Source: JAICJR01 sp963848495 (GTDB taxonomy: Bacteria; Actinomycetota; Thermoleophilia; Solirubrobacterales; Thermoleophilaceae). From it: a DNA stretch of 64,000 nt. Positions 1 through 8,432 of this stretch are shown one piece after another; the stretch's first letter is position 1; every line of letters begins with the position of its first letter. Location: the NCBI GenBank assembly GCA_963848495.1, contig CAWKDV010000004.1, forward strand, positions 186,001 to 250,000, given 5' to 3'. The notes under the pieces were generated by a model. The model ran no database searches. It saw nothing but the letters and a program-made list of their open reading frames with translations, and was not told the origin of the DNA. The translations under genes and the position numbers were made by a program.

Positions 1-469
1 GGCTCCTCCTGCTCGGCCAGGTCGATCTCCTCGCGCTTGGCCTTGCGCCGGATCAGGTCGAGCACCGCGTCCCGATAGGTGTCCTCGTATGCACTCGGAT
101 CGAAGAGGCGTCCTTGTCGTCAGCGGATCCGACGTAGTAGGTCTTCTCGAAGAAGACGGGGTCGATCTCGTCGATGGGAACGAACTCGCTGAGGTGAACG
201 ACCTTGCCCCGGTCCCCTGCTGCCGCCTTCACCTCCACCTTCTCGAGCACGACGAACGCGTTCTCCGAGACCTCGTAGCCCTTGACCACGGCGTCGTAGT
301 CCACCTCCTTGTCCTCCTTCGAGCAGAAGCGGCGGTGCTCGATCCGCGCGCCGTCGCGCACGTGCACCTCGTGGAAGTGGACGGTCTTCGACTCGGTGGC
401 CGAGTAGAGCTTGATCGGCACGTTCACGAGCCCGAACGTGATCGTGCCGTTCCAGATCGATCGCGGCAT
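1..469 (-). pseudogene. ku: Ku DNA end-binding protein, internally deleted and cut by the window edge
   Basis: Ku binds DNA ends in bacterial non-homologous end joining, usually with the ligase LigD. The ATG is at 469. The first 120 codons read as a normal Ku N-terminus (SIWNGTITFGLVNVPIKLYSAT, then FVPIDEIDPVFFEKTYYVG). At about 108-115 the reading jumps to the Ku C-terminus (FDPSAYEDTYRDAVLDLI), which is in a different frame and runs off the left edge. About 100 residues of the central core that should separate these parts are missing. The frame that starts at 469 stops near 53. This is either a real deletion that kills the gene or an assembly collapse. Family identity is clear; whether the lesion is real is open. 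Confidence 0.85.
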
Positions 470-764
470 GACCTGTGGGGTACCCAGCCAGCTGCCGCGA
501 GGACCCTGCAAACGACTCATGAGGTGGACGTGGGTCCGCCTGTACCAGGCGCGGTTGCGACCAGTCTGACCAAGTTCACGAGCCGTGCGGGCCACTACCT
601 GGAGTGGACGGCGGACGCGCCGGCGAGGCGGCCCAGGCCACGTGACGCCGCGTTCGCGCCGGCGCGGGGTGTCGAGAACCGGGTGAGACATCCGCGCCTG
701 AACATCCGGCCCCTCCCCGCCGTGCGGACTCAAGGATTCTTGCGCCAGGCCCGATGCCTTCGCG
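470..764. other. Divergent intergenic region between ku and the FHA/RDD gene
   Basis: About 295 bp with no convincing coding signal. The open frames here are antisense or extension shadows of the neighbours. It must hold the promoters of both divergent genes, but I see no clear -35/-10 pair, repeat or structured RNA. Confidence 0.5.
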
Positions 765-2288
765 GTGGGAGGCACTCTGGATTCGCCCCGGACGGCGCTC
801 CGGGTCACGGGCGGCCCTGCGGTCGGGCGGTTGATCGTCGTCGACGACGAGCTGCGCCTCGGCAGCTCTGAGCCGGGCGACGCGCACGCGCTCGTGCTGC
901 GCGATCCCGCCGGCTCGTGGATCGTCCGCGATCTCGGCTCCGAGCAGGGCACGCTTCTCAACGGCCAGCCGCTGACCGACGTCGCGCCGCTCCACCGCGG
1001 CGACACGCTGCGCGTGGGCAACACCCGCCTGCTCGTGGTCGACGGGGCCGTGCGGCTGCCCACCCCCAGGCCGGTCACGGCCGAACCGGCTCCCGCCACA
1101 GCCGAGCCGGCTCCCGCCCCGGAGGGCCCGCGCCCACCCTGGCTGGCCGCCGCCGATCCGGAGCCGCCCATCTTCGCGCCGGCCACCGTTCCGGAGCCCG
1201 CGCCGCTGCCACCGGCGCCGCGCCTCGCGGACCGCATCGCCCCCTACAGGATGCGCGGGCTCGCCTTCCTGACCGACAGCTTCATCGCCGGCGGCATCGC
1301 GCTGGCCACCTACCTGGCGCTCGGCCGCTCGCTGTTCACCGCATTGCTGGCGATCGCGCTCATCCTCTGCTGGGACTTCCTCTTCGAGAGCCTGCGCAGC
1401 CAGACGATCGGCAAGCGGATCATGAAGATCCGAGTCGTCCGCCGCGACGGCAGCCTGCTGCGGCCACAGCACGTGGCCGCGCGCAACGTCCTGCGCCTGA
1501 TCGACAACGTGCTCTTCGCAACGCTGTCGATCATCCTGAGCGGCGAGTCGCGGCGGCAGCGGTTCGGCGACCTGGCGGCGGGCACGATCGTCGTGAAGAG
1601 CGAGCGCATGATGTCGCGCCTGCCCAGCTCGGGACGGGACCGCTTCGTGCTCGGCGCCTATCCGATCGTCTGGATCGCGCCGGTGGTGGCCTTCGCGCTG
1701 CTCGTGCCGAGCGCGCGCCTGGAGGGCTGCAAGAACAACCTCCTGTCGGACAACCCATCGGAGAAGACCTGCCTCGTGCGCTTCCCGGACGGCCGCACTG
1801 CCGCCCTGTCCGCCGTGAACCCCGGCCACACGCTCCACTGGAACGGGACGGACGTCCGGCTGCTTGCCACCCGGGCACAGGCCTCCACTGCCGTGCCCGG
1901 CTCGGAGACGCTGGTGGCCTTCGAGCTGTCGGTGCGCAACACCACGGCTCAGCCGGTTCGCTTCGACGTCGAGGCGGTCCGCCTGATCCTGAACATCCCG
2001 GATGGCAGCGGCAGCGTGGCCTCCGGCCGGGAGCTCGACCCCGCGCTGGAGGTGCCGGGCTACCGCCCGATCGAGGAGCAGACCAGCATCGCCGCCGGCG
2101 CCACGCGGGTGGGCTGGGCACGCTTCGCGGTGCCGGCGAGCTTCGTCGACCGGCTCGGCACTCGCGCTGCCAGCATCACCTTCTTCCCGCTGGTGCCGGG
2201 GCCGGGCCTGCCGCGCGTCGGCAACATCCGGCTCTGGCACCCGGCCAACGCGCAGGGCGCCGCCGCCGCGCGCGTGGTCTTCCGCTAG
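765..2288 (+). CDS. FHA domain - RDD membrane domain - extracellular domain protein
   Basis: 507 aa from a GTG start. Residues about 15-75 form a forkhead-associated domain, a phosphothreonine-binding fold (LGSSEPGD, then DLGSEQGTLLNG in place of the usual S-x-NGT-x-NG). A Pro/Ala/Glu linker follows (about 90-150). Residues about 155-280 are an RDD family membrane domain (RMRGLAFLTDSF, then QTIGKRIMKIRVV). Another membrane segment (about 300-317) leads to a C-terminal domain of about 190 residues that resembles DUF4352-like extracellular beta domains. The likely role is membrane-bound sensing of Ser/Thr phosphorylation; the ligand is unknown. The gene converges on the SRPBCC gene, and both stop codons lie in one CTAG (2285-2288). 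Confidence 0.8.
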   Translation: MGGTLDSPRTALRVTGGPAVGRLIVVDDELRLGSSEPGDAHALVLRDPAGSWIVRDLGSEQGTLLNGQPLTDVAPLHRGDTLRVGNTRLLVVDGAVRLPTPRPVTAEPAPATAEPAPAPEGPRPPWLAAADPEPPIFAPATVPEPAPLPPAPRLADRIAPYRMRGLAFLTDSFIAGGIALATYLALGRSLFTALLAIALILCWDFLFESLRSQTIGKRIMKIRVVRRDGSLLRPQHVAARNVLRLIDNVLFATLSIILSGESRRQRFGDLAAGTIVVKSERMMSRLPSSGRDRFVLGAYPIVWIAPVVAFALLVPSARLEGCKNNLLSDNPSEKTCLVRFPDGRTAALSAVNPGHTLHWNGTDVRLLATRAQASTAVPGSETLVAFELSVRNTTAQPVRFDVEAVRLILNIPDGSGSVASGRELDPALEVPGYRPIEEQTSIAAGATRVGWARFAVPASFVDRLGTRAASITFFPLVPGPGLPRVGNIRLWHPANAQGAAAARVVFR

Positions 2289-2734
2289 CCGCCTTCCATC
2301 CGCTTCTTGAGCTCGCCCGGCCGGGCGTTCACGAGCATCCCCGTCACGGCGGACTCCACCGGGCCGCGGAGCAGCAGCCCAATGAGGCGTCCCGGGTCGC
2401 TGTCGAGCTCGTAGGTCGCCTTGGTCCTGCCGTTGCCGAGATCCTCGAGCACCCAGGCGCCCTCCACCGATTTGAGGTCGCCCTTCTCCTGAGTCCAGGA
2501 CAGGCGCGTGGGCGGGTCGTATGCGAAGCGCACCTGCGTCTTCACGTGGCGCACCTTGATGTCGTTCTCGCTCTCGACAAGCGTCGGGCGCCCCTTGCTG
2601 TCGTGCTCCAGAGGCGTGATCGAGACCAGCCCACCCTGCCAGTCCGGCGCCGAGACCACGTCCTCCACGACCTCCCAGACCTCCTGCAGGGGTGCGTCGA
2701 TCTCCTCGCTCGCGCTGCCGCCCATGTGTGCCAT
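2285..2734 (-). CDS. SRPBCC (polyketide cyclase/START-like) family protein
   Basis: 149 aa, with a strong AGGAGGAG ribosome-binding site just before the ATG. The N-terminus (SASEEIDAPLQEVWEVVEDV) is the typical first strand and helix of SRPBCC/CoxG/START-like proteins, which bind hydrophobic ligands in a deep cavity. A run of beta strands follows (RHVKTQVRF, TRLSWTQ, GAWVLEDL, TKATYELD), then a long C-terminal helix. No signal peptide or membrane segment. The substrate cannot be told from sequence. It diverges from the wax-ester synthase gene across a 130-bp promoter gap, which could suggest a lipid ligand, but that is only context. Confidence 0.8.
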   Translation of the reverse strand: MAHMGGSASEEIDAPLQEVWEVVEDVVSAPDWQGGLVSITPLEHDSKGRPTLVESENDIKVRHVKTQVRFAYDPPTRLSWTQEKGDLKSVEGAWVLEDLGNGRTKATYELDSDPGRLIGLLLRGPVESAVTGMLVNARPGELKKRMEGG

Positions 2735-2864
2735 TCAGCTCTCCTCCTCTAGCGGATGACGCGACCATATCTCGCGGGAGAACACCGGGCCGGTTCAGTA
2801 GGCGCTACGGCTGACCGCGCCCCTCCGCTGCGACACGATCGACGTGACCCGAAGGAGAGGCCCC

Positions 2865-4282
2865 ATGAGCGTGCACCAGCAGATGTCGACCCCCGACGCG
2901 GCCTGGCTGCACATGGACAGGCCCAACAACCTGATGGTCATCACATCGGTGCTGTGGTTCGACGAGCCGCCCGACTGGGCGCGCGTCCGCACCGTGATCG
3001 AGGAGCGCCTCATCGGGCGCTTCGCGCGCTTCACCCAACTCGCCGTGGAGTCCTCGTTTCCGCTGCGCGCGCCTCATTGGCAGGACGACCCGGACTTCGA
3101 CCTCGATCGCCACCTCCACCACCGCGCCCTGCCGGCACCGGGCGGCCCGGCCGAGCTCGAGGAGCTCGTGCCGACCTGATGTCCACCCCGCTCACCCGCC
3201 AGAAGCCGCTCTGGGACATCTACATGATCGATGGCTATGGCGAGGGCGCTGCGCTGGTCTACCGGATCCACCACTGCATCGCCGACGGCATCGCGCTCGC
3301 CAGGGTGATGCTCTCGCTGACCGATGCCCATCCCGGCGACGACGGCATCGCGCCGCCCGCCCCGAACGGCCATCACCGCGGCCGTGTCGAGAGGATCGCC
3401 GGCACGATGGTCTCGCCGCTGCGCGTGGCCCGCGACCTCGCCGGCTCGCTCGCGCACGAGGGCGCCGACGCTCTGCTTCATCCGGAGGCGCGCGCTCGGC
3501 TGGGCAAGCAGGCTGCGAAGGACGCACGGGTCATACGCAAGCTGCTGCTCACCGGCGGCGACGCGAAGACCGTATTGCGGGGCGACGTGGGCGCCACCAG
3601 GCGCACCGCCTGGAGCAGCGAGCTCGACCTCGCGGAGATCAAGGCGATCGGCAAGGCCGCCGACGCGACGGTCAACGACGTGCTCGTGGCCGCGCTCTCG
3701 GGCGGCCTCCACGACTACCTGGACGGGCGCGACAGCCTCGTCGACGAGATCCGCGCGATGGTGCCGTTCAACCTCCGTCCGCTCGACAAGCCGCTCCCGT
3801 CCACGCTCGGCAACGACTTCGGGCTGGTCTACCTGCCGCTGCCGGTCGGCGTGCGCGGCACCAAGCACCGCCTCGAGGCGGTCAAGCGCGCCATGGACGA
3901 GATCAAGGGCACGCCCGAGGGCGCGATCTCGTACGGCATCCTCGGCGTGGTCGGCCTCACGCCGGTGGATCTGGAGAAGCTGGTGGTGGACCTGTTCACC
4001 TCGAAGAGCAGCATGGTCCTCACCAACGTGCCGGGCCCGAAGGAGCCGGTCTACCTCGCGGGCACCCCGGTGCGCGGCGTGCTGGTCTGGGCGCCGACGT
4101 CGGGCAGCATGGCGATGAGCCTCAGCATCATGAGCTACGACGGTCGCGTGACCGTCGGCGTGATGACCGACGCACACCTGGTGCCGGACCCCGAGCGGAT
4201 CGCCAAGGGCTTTGAGCGCGAGCTCGGCCGCATGCGCCGCGCCTACCTCGGGAAGGCGACCGCCGTAGCCGCCGTGCACTAG
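2865..4282 (+). CDS. Wax-ester synthase/diacylglycerol acyltransferase (WS/DGAT), one frameshift
   Basis: Transfers acyl groups from acyl-CoA to alcohols or diacylglycerol to make storage wax esters and triacylglycerol. The ATG at 2865 follows a GAAGGAGAGG ribosome-binding site (2851-2860). The first frame (MSVHQQMSTPDAAWLHMDRP) stops at 3177-3179. The rest reads one frame over from about 3170 (DLMSTPLTRQKPLWDIYMIDG). Restoring one base near 3170 gives the family sequence LVADLMSTPL, so a single-base deletion or sequencing error is likely. The catalytic HHxxxDG motif is intact (HHCIADG, encoded at 3269-3289), as is the C-terminal NVPGP block. The stop TAG lies in the IS target sequence ACTAGT. 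Confidence 0.85.
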
Positions 4283-5256
4283 TTGTAGGGCCCAGGTAGG
4301 TTGTTCAGCTCGTTGAGGCGAGCGATGGGCGGTTTGTGGCTGAGGGCGCCGTGTGGTCGGCGGTGATTGTAGGTCCAGAGCCAGCCGTCGAGGGCGGCTG
4401 TTCGTTCGGTGCTTGAGCCGTAGATGGCGCCGTAGACCCAGCCGGCGAGCAGGGTGCGGATGAAGCGCTCTGCTTTGCCGTTGGTCCTGGGCCGGTAGGG
4501 GCGGGTGCGCAGGTGGCGCAGCCCGAGCGCGCGGCAGGCGAGCGCGTGGATAGCGGAGCGGTAGCAGGCGCCGTTGTCGCTCATGACACGCTCGACGTGG
4601 ATGCCGTGGCGGCGGTAGAAACCAACTGCGCGGCGCAAGAAGCCGGCGGCGGTGGTCGCTTTCTCGTCGGCGAGCACTTCGACGTAGGCGAGCCTGGTGG
4701 CGTCGTCGACGCAGACGTGGACGAACTCCCAGCCGGCGTCACCGATCCGTCTGCCGTCGGGGGTGTAGGTGGTGCGCCGCTGGGTGCGCTTGCCGGTGAC
4801 GCGGTGGCCGGCACCCCTGATCCGGCCGAGCTTCTTGACGTCGACGTGCAGCAGCTCGCCGGCTCGTCGTCGCTCGTAGCGGTTTGGCGGCTCCGGCGGC
4901 TCGAGCCGGGAGAGCTTCCCGAGCCCGATCCGTGTCAGCACAGCCGAGACGGTCGAGAGCGCCATCCCCAGGCAGAACGCGATCTCCGCCCCGGTCATCC
5001 GCAACCTGCGCAGCGCCGCGATCGCCTCGACCCGATCCTCGGGTGTGCGGTGCGGGATCGACAGCGGAGCTGACGATCGATCCAAGAGCCCAGCCTCCCC
5101 ATCGGCCAGGTAGCGCTCGACCCACTTCGAGCAGGTGCGCTCGCTGACTTCGGCCGCCGCGGCGGCCTCCGTCAGCGCCCACCCCCGCTCGACAACCCGG
5201 CGGACCATCCGCCGCCGCTGATTCAGGCTGAGCGCCGCGTTAGCGTGAAGCTTCAT
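4279..5256 (-). CDS. IS481-family DDE transposase (copy 1)
   Basis: 325 aa. N-terminal helix-turn-helix (RMVRRVVERGWALTEAAAAA, then VSERTCSKWVERY) followed by an RNase H-like integrase core. The acidic residues fit D (HVDVKKLGRI or VCVDDATRL), D (MSDNGACY) and E (NGKAERFIRTL). The C-terminus (NHRRPHGALSHKPPIARLN) is typical of IS481 and IS3-type integrases. The ATG has a strong AAGGAGG site. The stop TAG (4281-4279) is not in the element: the last in-element codon is completed by the flanking ACTAG, so the target site supplies the stop. That CTAG also holds the stop of the opposing WS/DGAT gene. Confidence 0.95.
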   Translation of the reverse strand: MKLHANAALSLNQRRRMVRRVVERGWALTEAAAAAEVSERTCSKWVERYLADGEAGLLDRSSAPLSIPHRTPEDRVEAIAALRRLRMTGAEIAFCLGMALSTVSAVLTRIGLGKLSRLEPPEPPNRYERRRAGELLHVDVKKLGRIRGAGHRVTGKRTQRRTTYTPDGRRIGDAGWEFVHVCVDDATRLAYVEVLADEKATTAAGFLRRAVGFYRRHGIHVERVMSDNGACYRSAIHALACRALGLRHLRTRPYRPRTNGKAERFIRTLLAGWVYGAIYGSSTERTAALDGWLWTYNHRRPHGALSHKPPIARLNELNNLPGPYN

Positions 5257-5339
5257 CCGGTGTCCTCCTTGGGACTGGTGGCGTTAGACACCTCCAGCCT
5301 CCAAGGGGGCCCGGATGAACAACGTGGCTAGGAACTACA
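4284..5339 (-). mobile_element. IS481-family insertion sequence, copy 1
   Basis: 1056 bp. The terminal inverted repeats start with 5'-TGTAG and end in GTTGTTCA, 24 bp with 18 matches. Flanks are ACTAGT (4278-4283) and ACTAGG (5340-5345), a 6-bp target duplication with one mismatch and a CTAG centre, which agrees with the NCTAGN target known for IS481. The copy encodes the same transposase protein as the copy at 23650-24705 and lies in inverted orientation to it. It inserted exactly at the stop codon of the WS/DGAT gene and 41 bp before the start of the next operon, so it may have separated that operon from its promoter. Confidence 0.92.
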
Positions 5340-5380
5340 ACTAGGCGCCGGCTCCTCATGCGGGCATAGGATCTCCGGCC

Positions 5381-7126
5381 GTGGAGAGGAGGACCGCGGG
5401 CCAGGCGATCGTCGACGTGCTGAGCGCCGAGGGTGTCCGGCACGTGTTCGGCCTGCCGGGCGGCCACGTGCTCTCGATCTACGACGGCCTCTACGCCGCA
5501 CCCGAGATCGAGCACGTGCTCGCGCGCCACGAGCAGATCGCCGCCTCGATGGCGGCGGGCTATGCACAGCTCACCGGCGAGCCGGGCGTCTGCCTGGTCA
5601 CCGCCGGGCCCGGCTGCACGAACATGCTCACCGCGGTGGCCGAGGCCTACGTGGGCTGCCTGCCGATGGTGTTGCTGGCGGGCCGCGGCGCCACCGCCAC
5701 GGCGCAGCGCGGCGCCTCGCAGGAGGTGGCCACGGACCAGATCTTCGCGCCGGTGACGAAATGGGCTGTGCGCGTGGACCGGCCCGATCTCGTGGTGCCG
5801 GTCATGCGCCGCGCATTCGCCGAGGCGCGCAGCGGCAGACCCGGCCCGGTGTTGGTGGACCTGCCGCGCGACGTGCTCGACAGCGAGGTCGAGGCCGCCG
5901 CATACGTGCCGCTCGAGCGGCCCGCGCGGCCGCCCGGCGACGAGGCGCTCATCGCGCAGGCGGCCGACGCCCTGGCGGGCGCCTCGCGGCCGCTCCTGAT
6001 CGCGGGCGGCGGCGCGATCGCCTCCGGCGCCGCGGGCCCCGTGCGCGAGCTCGCCGAGCGGCTTGCGATCCCCGTGCTCACCAGCCTGTCGGGCCGAGGC
6101 TCGATCCCCGACGACCATCCGCTGTCGGCCGGCGGGCTCGGCGCCCACCGCACGCGCCTGTCCAGGCGGCTGCTGAACGAGGCCGACGTGGTGCTCGGGC
6201 TCGGCTTCCGCTTCGAGGAGATGGAGACCAACTGGTCGCCCAGCGCGGTGCCCGCCCCGGACGCCACCTACATCCAGGTGGACATCCACGAGCCGGAGCT
6301 TGGCCGCAGCGTGCCCGCGCAGATCGCGATCGCGGGCGACGTCTCGGCGGTGGTCGGCCAGCTCCTGCGCGGGCTCGAGTCGCGCGGGGCGGCGGTGGAC
6401 GACTGGGCCGCGCACCCTCGCACGCTCGCCATCGCCGAGGAGCTCGAGCAGATCGACGCCGAGATCGAGCGCGAGGCGCGGCGGCCGGGGCTGCCGATGC
6501 ACCCCATCTTCCCCATCCGCGCGGTGCGGGCCGCCTTCCCGCGCGACACCACCGTGGCGCTCGACGTGGGCTGCCTGGCCCAGCACATGGCCGGCGCCAT
6601 GCCCTACTTCAGGGTCTTCGAGCCGCGCTCGCTGATCGTGCCGTCGAGCTTCTACGGCATGGGCTTCGCCGCGGCGGCGGCGCCGGCGGCTCGGATCGCC
6701 CACCCGGACCGGCCCGCGGTCTGCTTCGTCGGCGACGGCTCCTTCCAGATGGTGATGAACGTCCTCCCAACGGCCGCCGAGCATCGCCTCGGCGTGACCT
6801 GGTGCGTGCTGAACGACGGCGCGCTCGGCTCGCTCCGCGACATCCAGCTCCACCGCTTCGAGCAGCGCTTCCTCGGGACCGAGTTCGGCGTGCAGCCCGA
6901 CTTCGCCGCGATCGCCCGCGCCTGCGGCTGCCTGGGCGAGCGTGTGGAGGACCCCGCGGATGTCGAGGCCGCCGTCGGGCGGGCGCAGGAGGCCAACGAG
7001 CGCGGCGTGCCGGCGCTGCTCGACTTCGCCGTGGCCCCCGAGCGCGTGCTCGGCACCGTGGAGCACTTCAGCTTCTACCCACAGGAGCTCGTCGACGAGC
7101 TGCGCGGCCCGCGGGCATCCGCGTGA
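5381..7126 (+). CDS. Thiamine-diphosphate-dependent enzyme, acetolactate synthase large-subunit-like
   Basis: 581 aa, GTG start 36 bp after the IS target duplication. Three-domain ThDP enzyme fold: the N-terminal pyrimidine-binding domain has the catalytic glutamate motif RHEQIAASMAAGYA and VCLVTAGPGCTN; the central domain is FAD/NADP-fold-like; the C-terminal PP domain carries GDGSFQMVMN ending in CVLND. The family covers acetolactate synthase, benzoylformate and oxalyl-CoA decarboxylases and sulfoacetaldehyde acetyltransferase, and the exact reaction cannot be assigned. No regulatory small subunit is nearby, and the partners are VOC, SDR and phosphotriesterase-like genes, so a catabolic carboligase or decarboxylase is more likely than branched-chain synthesis. 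Confidence 0.85.
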   Translation: MERRTAGQAIVDVLSAEGVRHVFGLPGGHVLSIYDGLYAAPEIEHVLARHEQIAASMAAGYAQLTGEPGVCLVTAGPGCTNMLTAVAEAYVGCLPMVLLAGRGATATAQRGASQEVATDQIFAPVTKWAVRVDRPDLVVPVMRRAFAEARSGRPGPVLVDLPRDVLDSEVEAAAYVPLERPARPPGDEALIAQAADALAGASRPLLIAGGGAIASGAAGPVRELAERLAIPVLTSLSGRGSIPDDHPLSAGGLGAHRTRLSRRLLNEADVVLGLGFRFEEMETNWSPSAVPAPDATYIQVDIHEPELGRSVPAQIAIAGDVSAVVGQLLRGLESRGAAVDDWAAHPRTLAIAEELEQIDAEIEREARRPGLPMHPIFPIRAVRAAFPRDTTVALDVGCLAQHMAGAMPYFRVFEPRSLIVPSSFYGMGFAAAAAPAARIAHPDRPAVCFVGDGSFQMVMNVLPTAAEHRLGVTWCVLNDGALGSLRDIQLHRFEQRFLGTEFGVQPDFAAIARACGCLGERVEDPADVEAAVGRAQEANERGVPALLDFAVAPERVLGTVEHFSFYPQELVDELRGPRASA

Positions 7127-7662
7127 CCGAGCTCCCCTTCGGCCAGCCGCTCGGCGGCGTCTGCCAGTTCGCCTACCACGTGGAGGACATCGAGCGCTCG
7201 GCACCGCACTTCGGCGAGGCGCTCGGCGTGGGGCCGTGGTTCGTGCGGGGTCCCTTCAAGCCGCCCGAGGCCCGCTATCGGGGCGGCCCGAGCGAGGCCG
7301 TCTTCAGCCTGGCGCGCGGCTTCAGCGGCCACATGATGGTCGAGCTCGTCCAGCAGCACGACGACAGCCCATCCGTGTACAACGAGGGCGGCGGGCGCCG
7401 CTACGGCTTCCACCACTGGGCGGTGTTCGCCGTCGATTTCGACGCGGCGCTCGAGGGCCACCTCGCCCGCGGCTTCACGGAGGCGTTCTCCGACCGCCTG
7501 CCGTCGGGCGCGCGCATCACCTACGTGGACGCCTCGCCCGAGCTGCCGGGCATGATCGAGCTGGTCGAGCGCACCGACGCACAGGTGGCCGTCTACACGG
7601 CGATCTGGGAGGCGTCGCTCGGCTGGGACGGCAACGACCCGCTCCGGTGCAGCGACGTGTGA
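7123..7662 (+). CDS. VOC (glyoxalase/bleomycin-resistance fold) family protein
   Basis: 179 aa. The GTG start overlaps the stop of the ThDP enzyme (GTGA, 7123-7126), so the two are probably translationally coupled. Paired beta-alpha-beta-beta-beta modules begin at VCQFAYHVEDIERSAPHF and at YGFHHWAVFAVDFDAAL. Candidate metal ligands are H of AYHVED, E of MMVELVQQ, H of HHWAVF and E of MIELVE. Family members are divalent-metal lyases, epimerases or dioxygenases. The arrangement resembles methylmalonyl-CoA epimerase-like or lactoylglutathione lyase-like proteins; substrate unknown. Confidence 0.8.
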   Translation: MTELPFGQPLGGVCQFAYHVEDIERSAPHFGEALGVGPWFVRGPFKPPEARYRGGPSEAVFSLARGFSGHMMVELVQQHDDSPSVYNEGGGRRYGFHHWAVFAVDFDAALEGHLARGFTEAFSDRLPSGARITYVDASPELPGMIELVERTDAQVAVYTAIWEASLGWDGNDPLRCSDV

Positions 7663-8432
7663 TGGGACGCGTCGACGGCAAGCTCGTGGTCGTGACCGGC
7701 GCCGCGCGCGGCCAGGGCGCCGCCGAGGCGCTGGCCCTGGCCGCCGAGGGCGCGCACGTGGTGGCCACCGACCTCGAGGCGCCGCAGCTCGGCCAGGGCG
7801 TGACCGCGCGTGCGCTCGACGTCACCTCCGAGCAGGACTGGCGCGAGCTGGCGGACTGGCTGCGCGCCGAGCACGGGCGCGTGGACGGCCTGGTGAACAA
7901 CGCCGGCATCGCCATGCGCGCGCGGCTGATGGAGATCACGCTCGAGGAGCTCCAGCAGGTGCTGGCGGTGAACGTGGCCGGCGCGCTGCTCGGCATCCAG
8001 GCGCTCGCGCCGCTGATGATGGGCGGCGGCTCGATCGTCAACGTCAGCTCGATCGCGGGCGTGATGGGCTACCACGGCGTGGGCTACGCGGTGAGCAAGT
8101 GGGGCCTGCGCGGCCTGTCGCGCAGCGCCAGCATGACGCTGGGCCCGCAGGGCATCCGCGTGAACACGATCCTGCCCGGCTACATCGAGACGCCGATGAC
8201 GGCCTCGGCTCCGGAGGCGTTCCGTGCGGCGAACATCGCCGCCGCGCCGCTCGGCCGCACGGGCGAGCCCGAGGAAGTGGCGCCGCTGGTCGTCTACCTG
8301 ATCTCGGACGAGTCGTCTTTCGTCAGCGGGGCCGAGATCCCCGTGGACGGCGGCTACAGCGGGCACGGAGGCGGCAAGCCGGTCATGGACGCAGTCGACG
8401 CCGCCGGGGCGGCAGGAGGCACGGATGGTTGA
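7662..8432 (+). CDS. Short-chain dehydrogenase/reductase (SDR)
   Basis: 256 aa. The ATG shares a base with the preceding stop (TGATG). Classical SDR: the NAD(P)-binding TGAARGQG motif is near residue 12, NNAG follows, then the catalytic Ser of NVSSIAG and the Tyr/Lys of GYAVSK, then the PG motif (LPGYIETPM) and the C-terminal VSGAEIPVDGGYSGHGG. The Asp after the second strand (VVATDLE) suggests NAD preference. Oxidises or reduces an alcohol/ketone in the pathway of this operon; substrate unknown. Confidence 0.88.
   Translation: MGRVDGKLVVVTGAARGQGAAEALALAAEGAHVVATDLEAPQLGQGVTARALDVTSEQDWRELADWLRAEHGRVDGLVNNAGIAMRARLMEITLEELQQVLAVNVAGALLGIQALAPLMMGGGSIVNVSSIAGVMGYHGVGYAVSKWGLRGLSRSASMTLGPQGIRVNTILPGYIETPMTASAPEAFRAANIAAAPLGRTGEPEEVAPLVVYLISDESSFVSGAEIPVDGGYSGHGGGKPVMDAVDAAGAAGGTDG

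Noticed and set aside
576..2768. Long minus-strand open frame (about 730 codons) across the FHA/RDD gene
   Set aside because: Antisense shadow of a high-GC gene: low-complexity Arg/Gly/Ala translation, no domain, and it runs through two real genes.
5381..7126. Biosynthetic acetolactate synthase ilvB
   Set aside because: No ilvN or ilvC next to it, a divergent TPP motif, and partners typical of catabolism; ilvD lies 23 kb away.
5240..7204. Minus-strand open frame of about 650 codons opposite the ThDP enzyme
   Set aside because: The plus strand has all ThDP enzyme motifs; the opposite translation has no recognisable domain.
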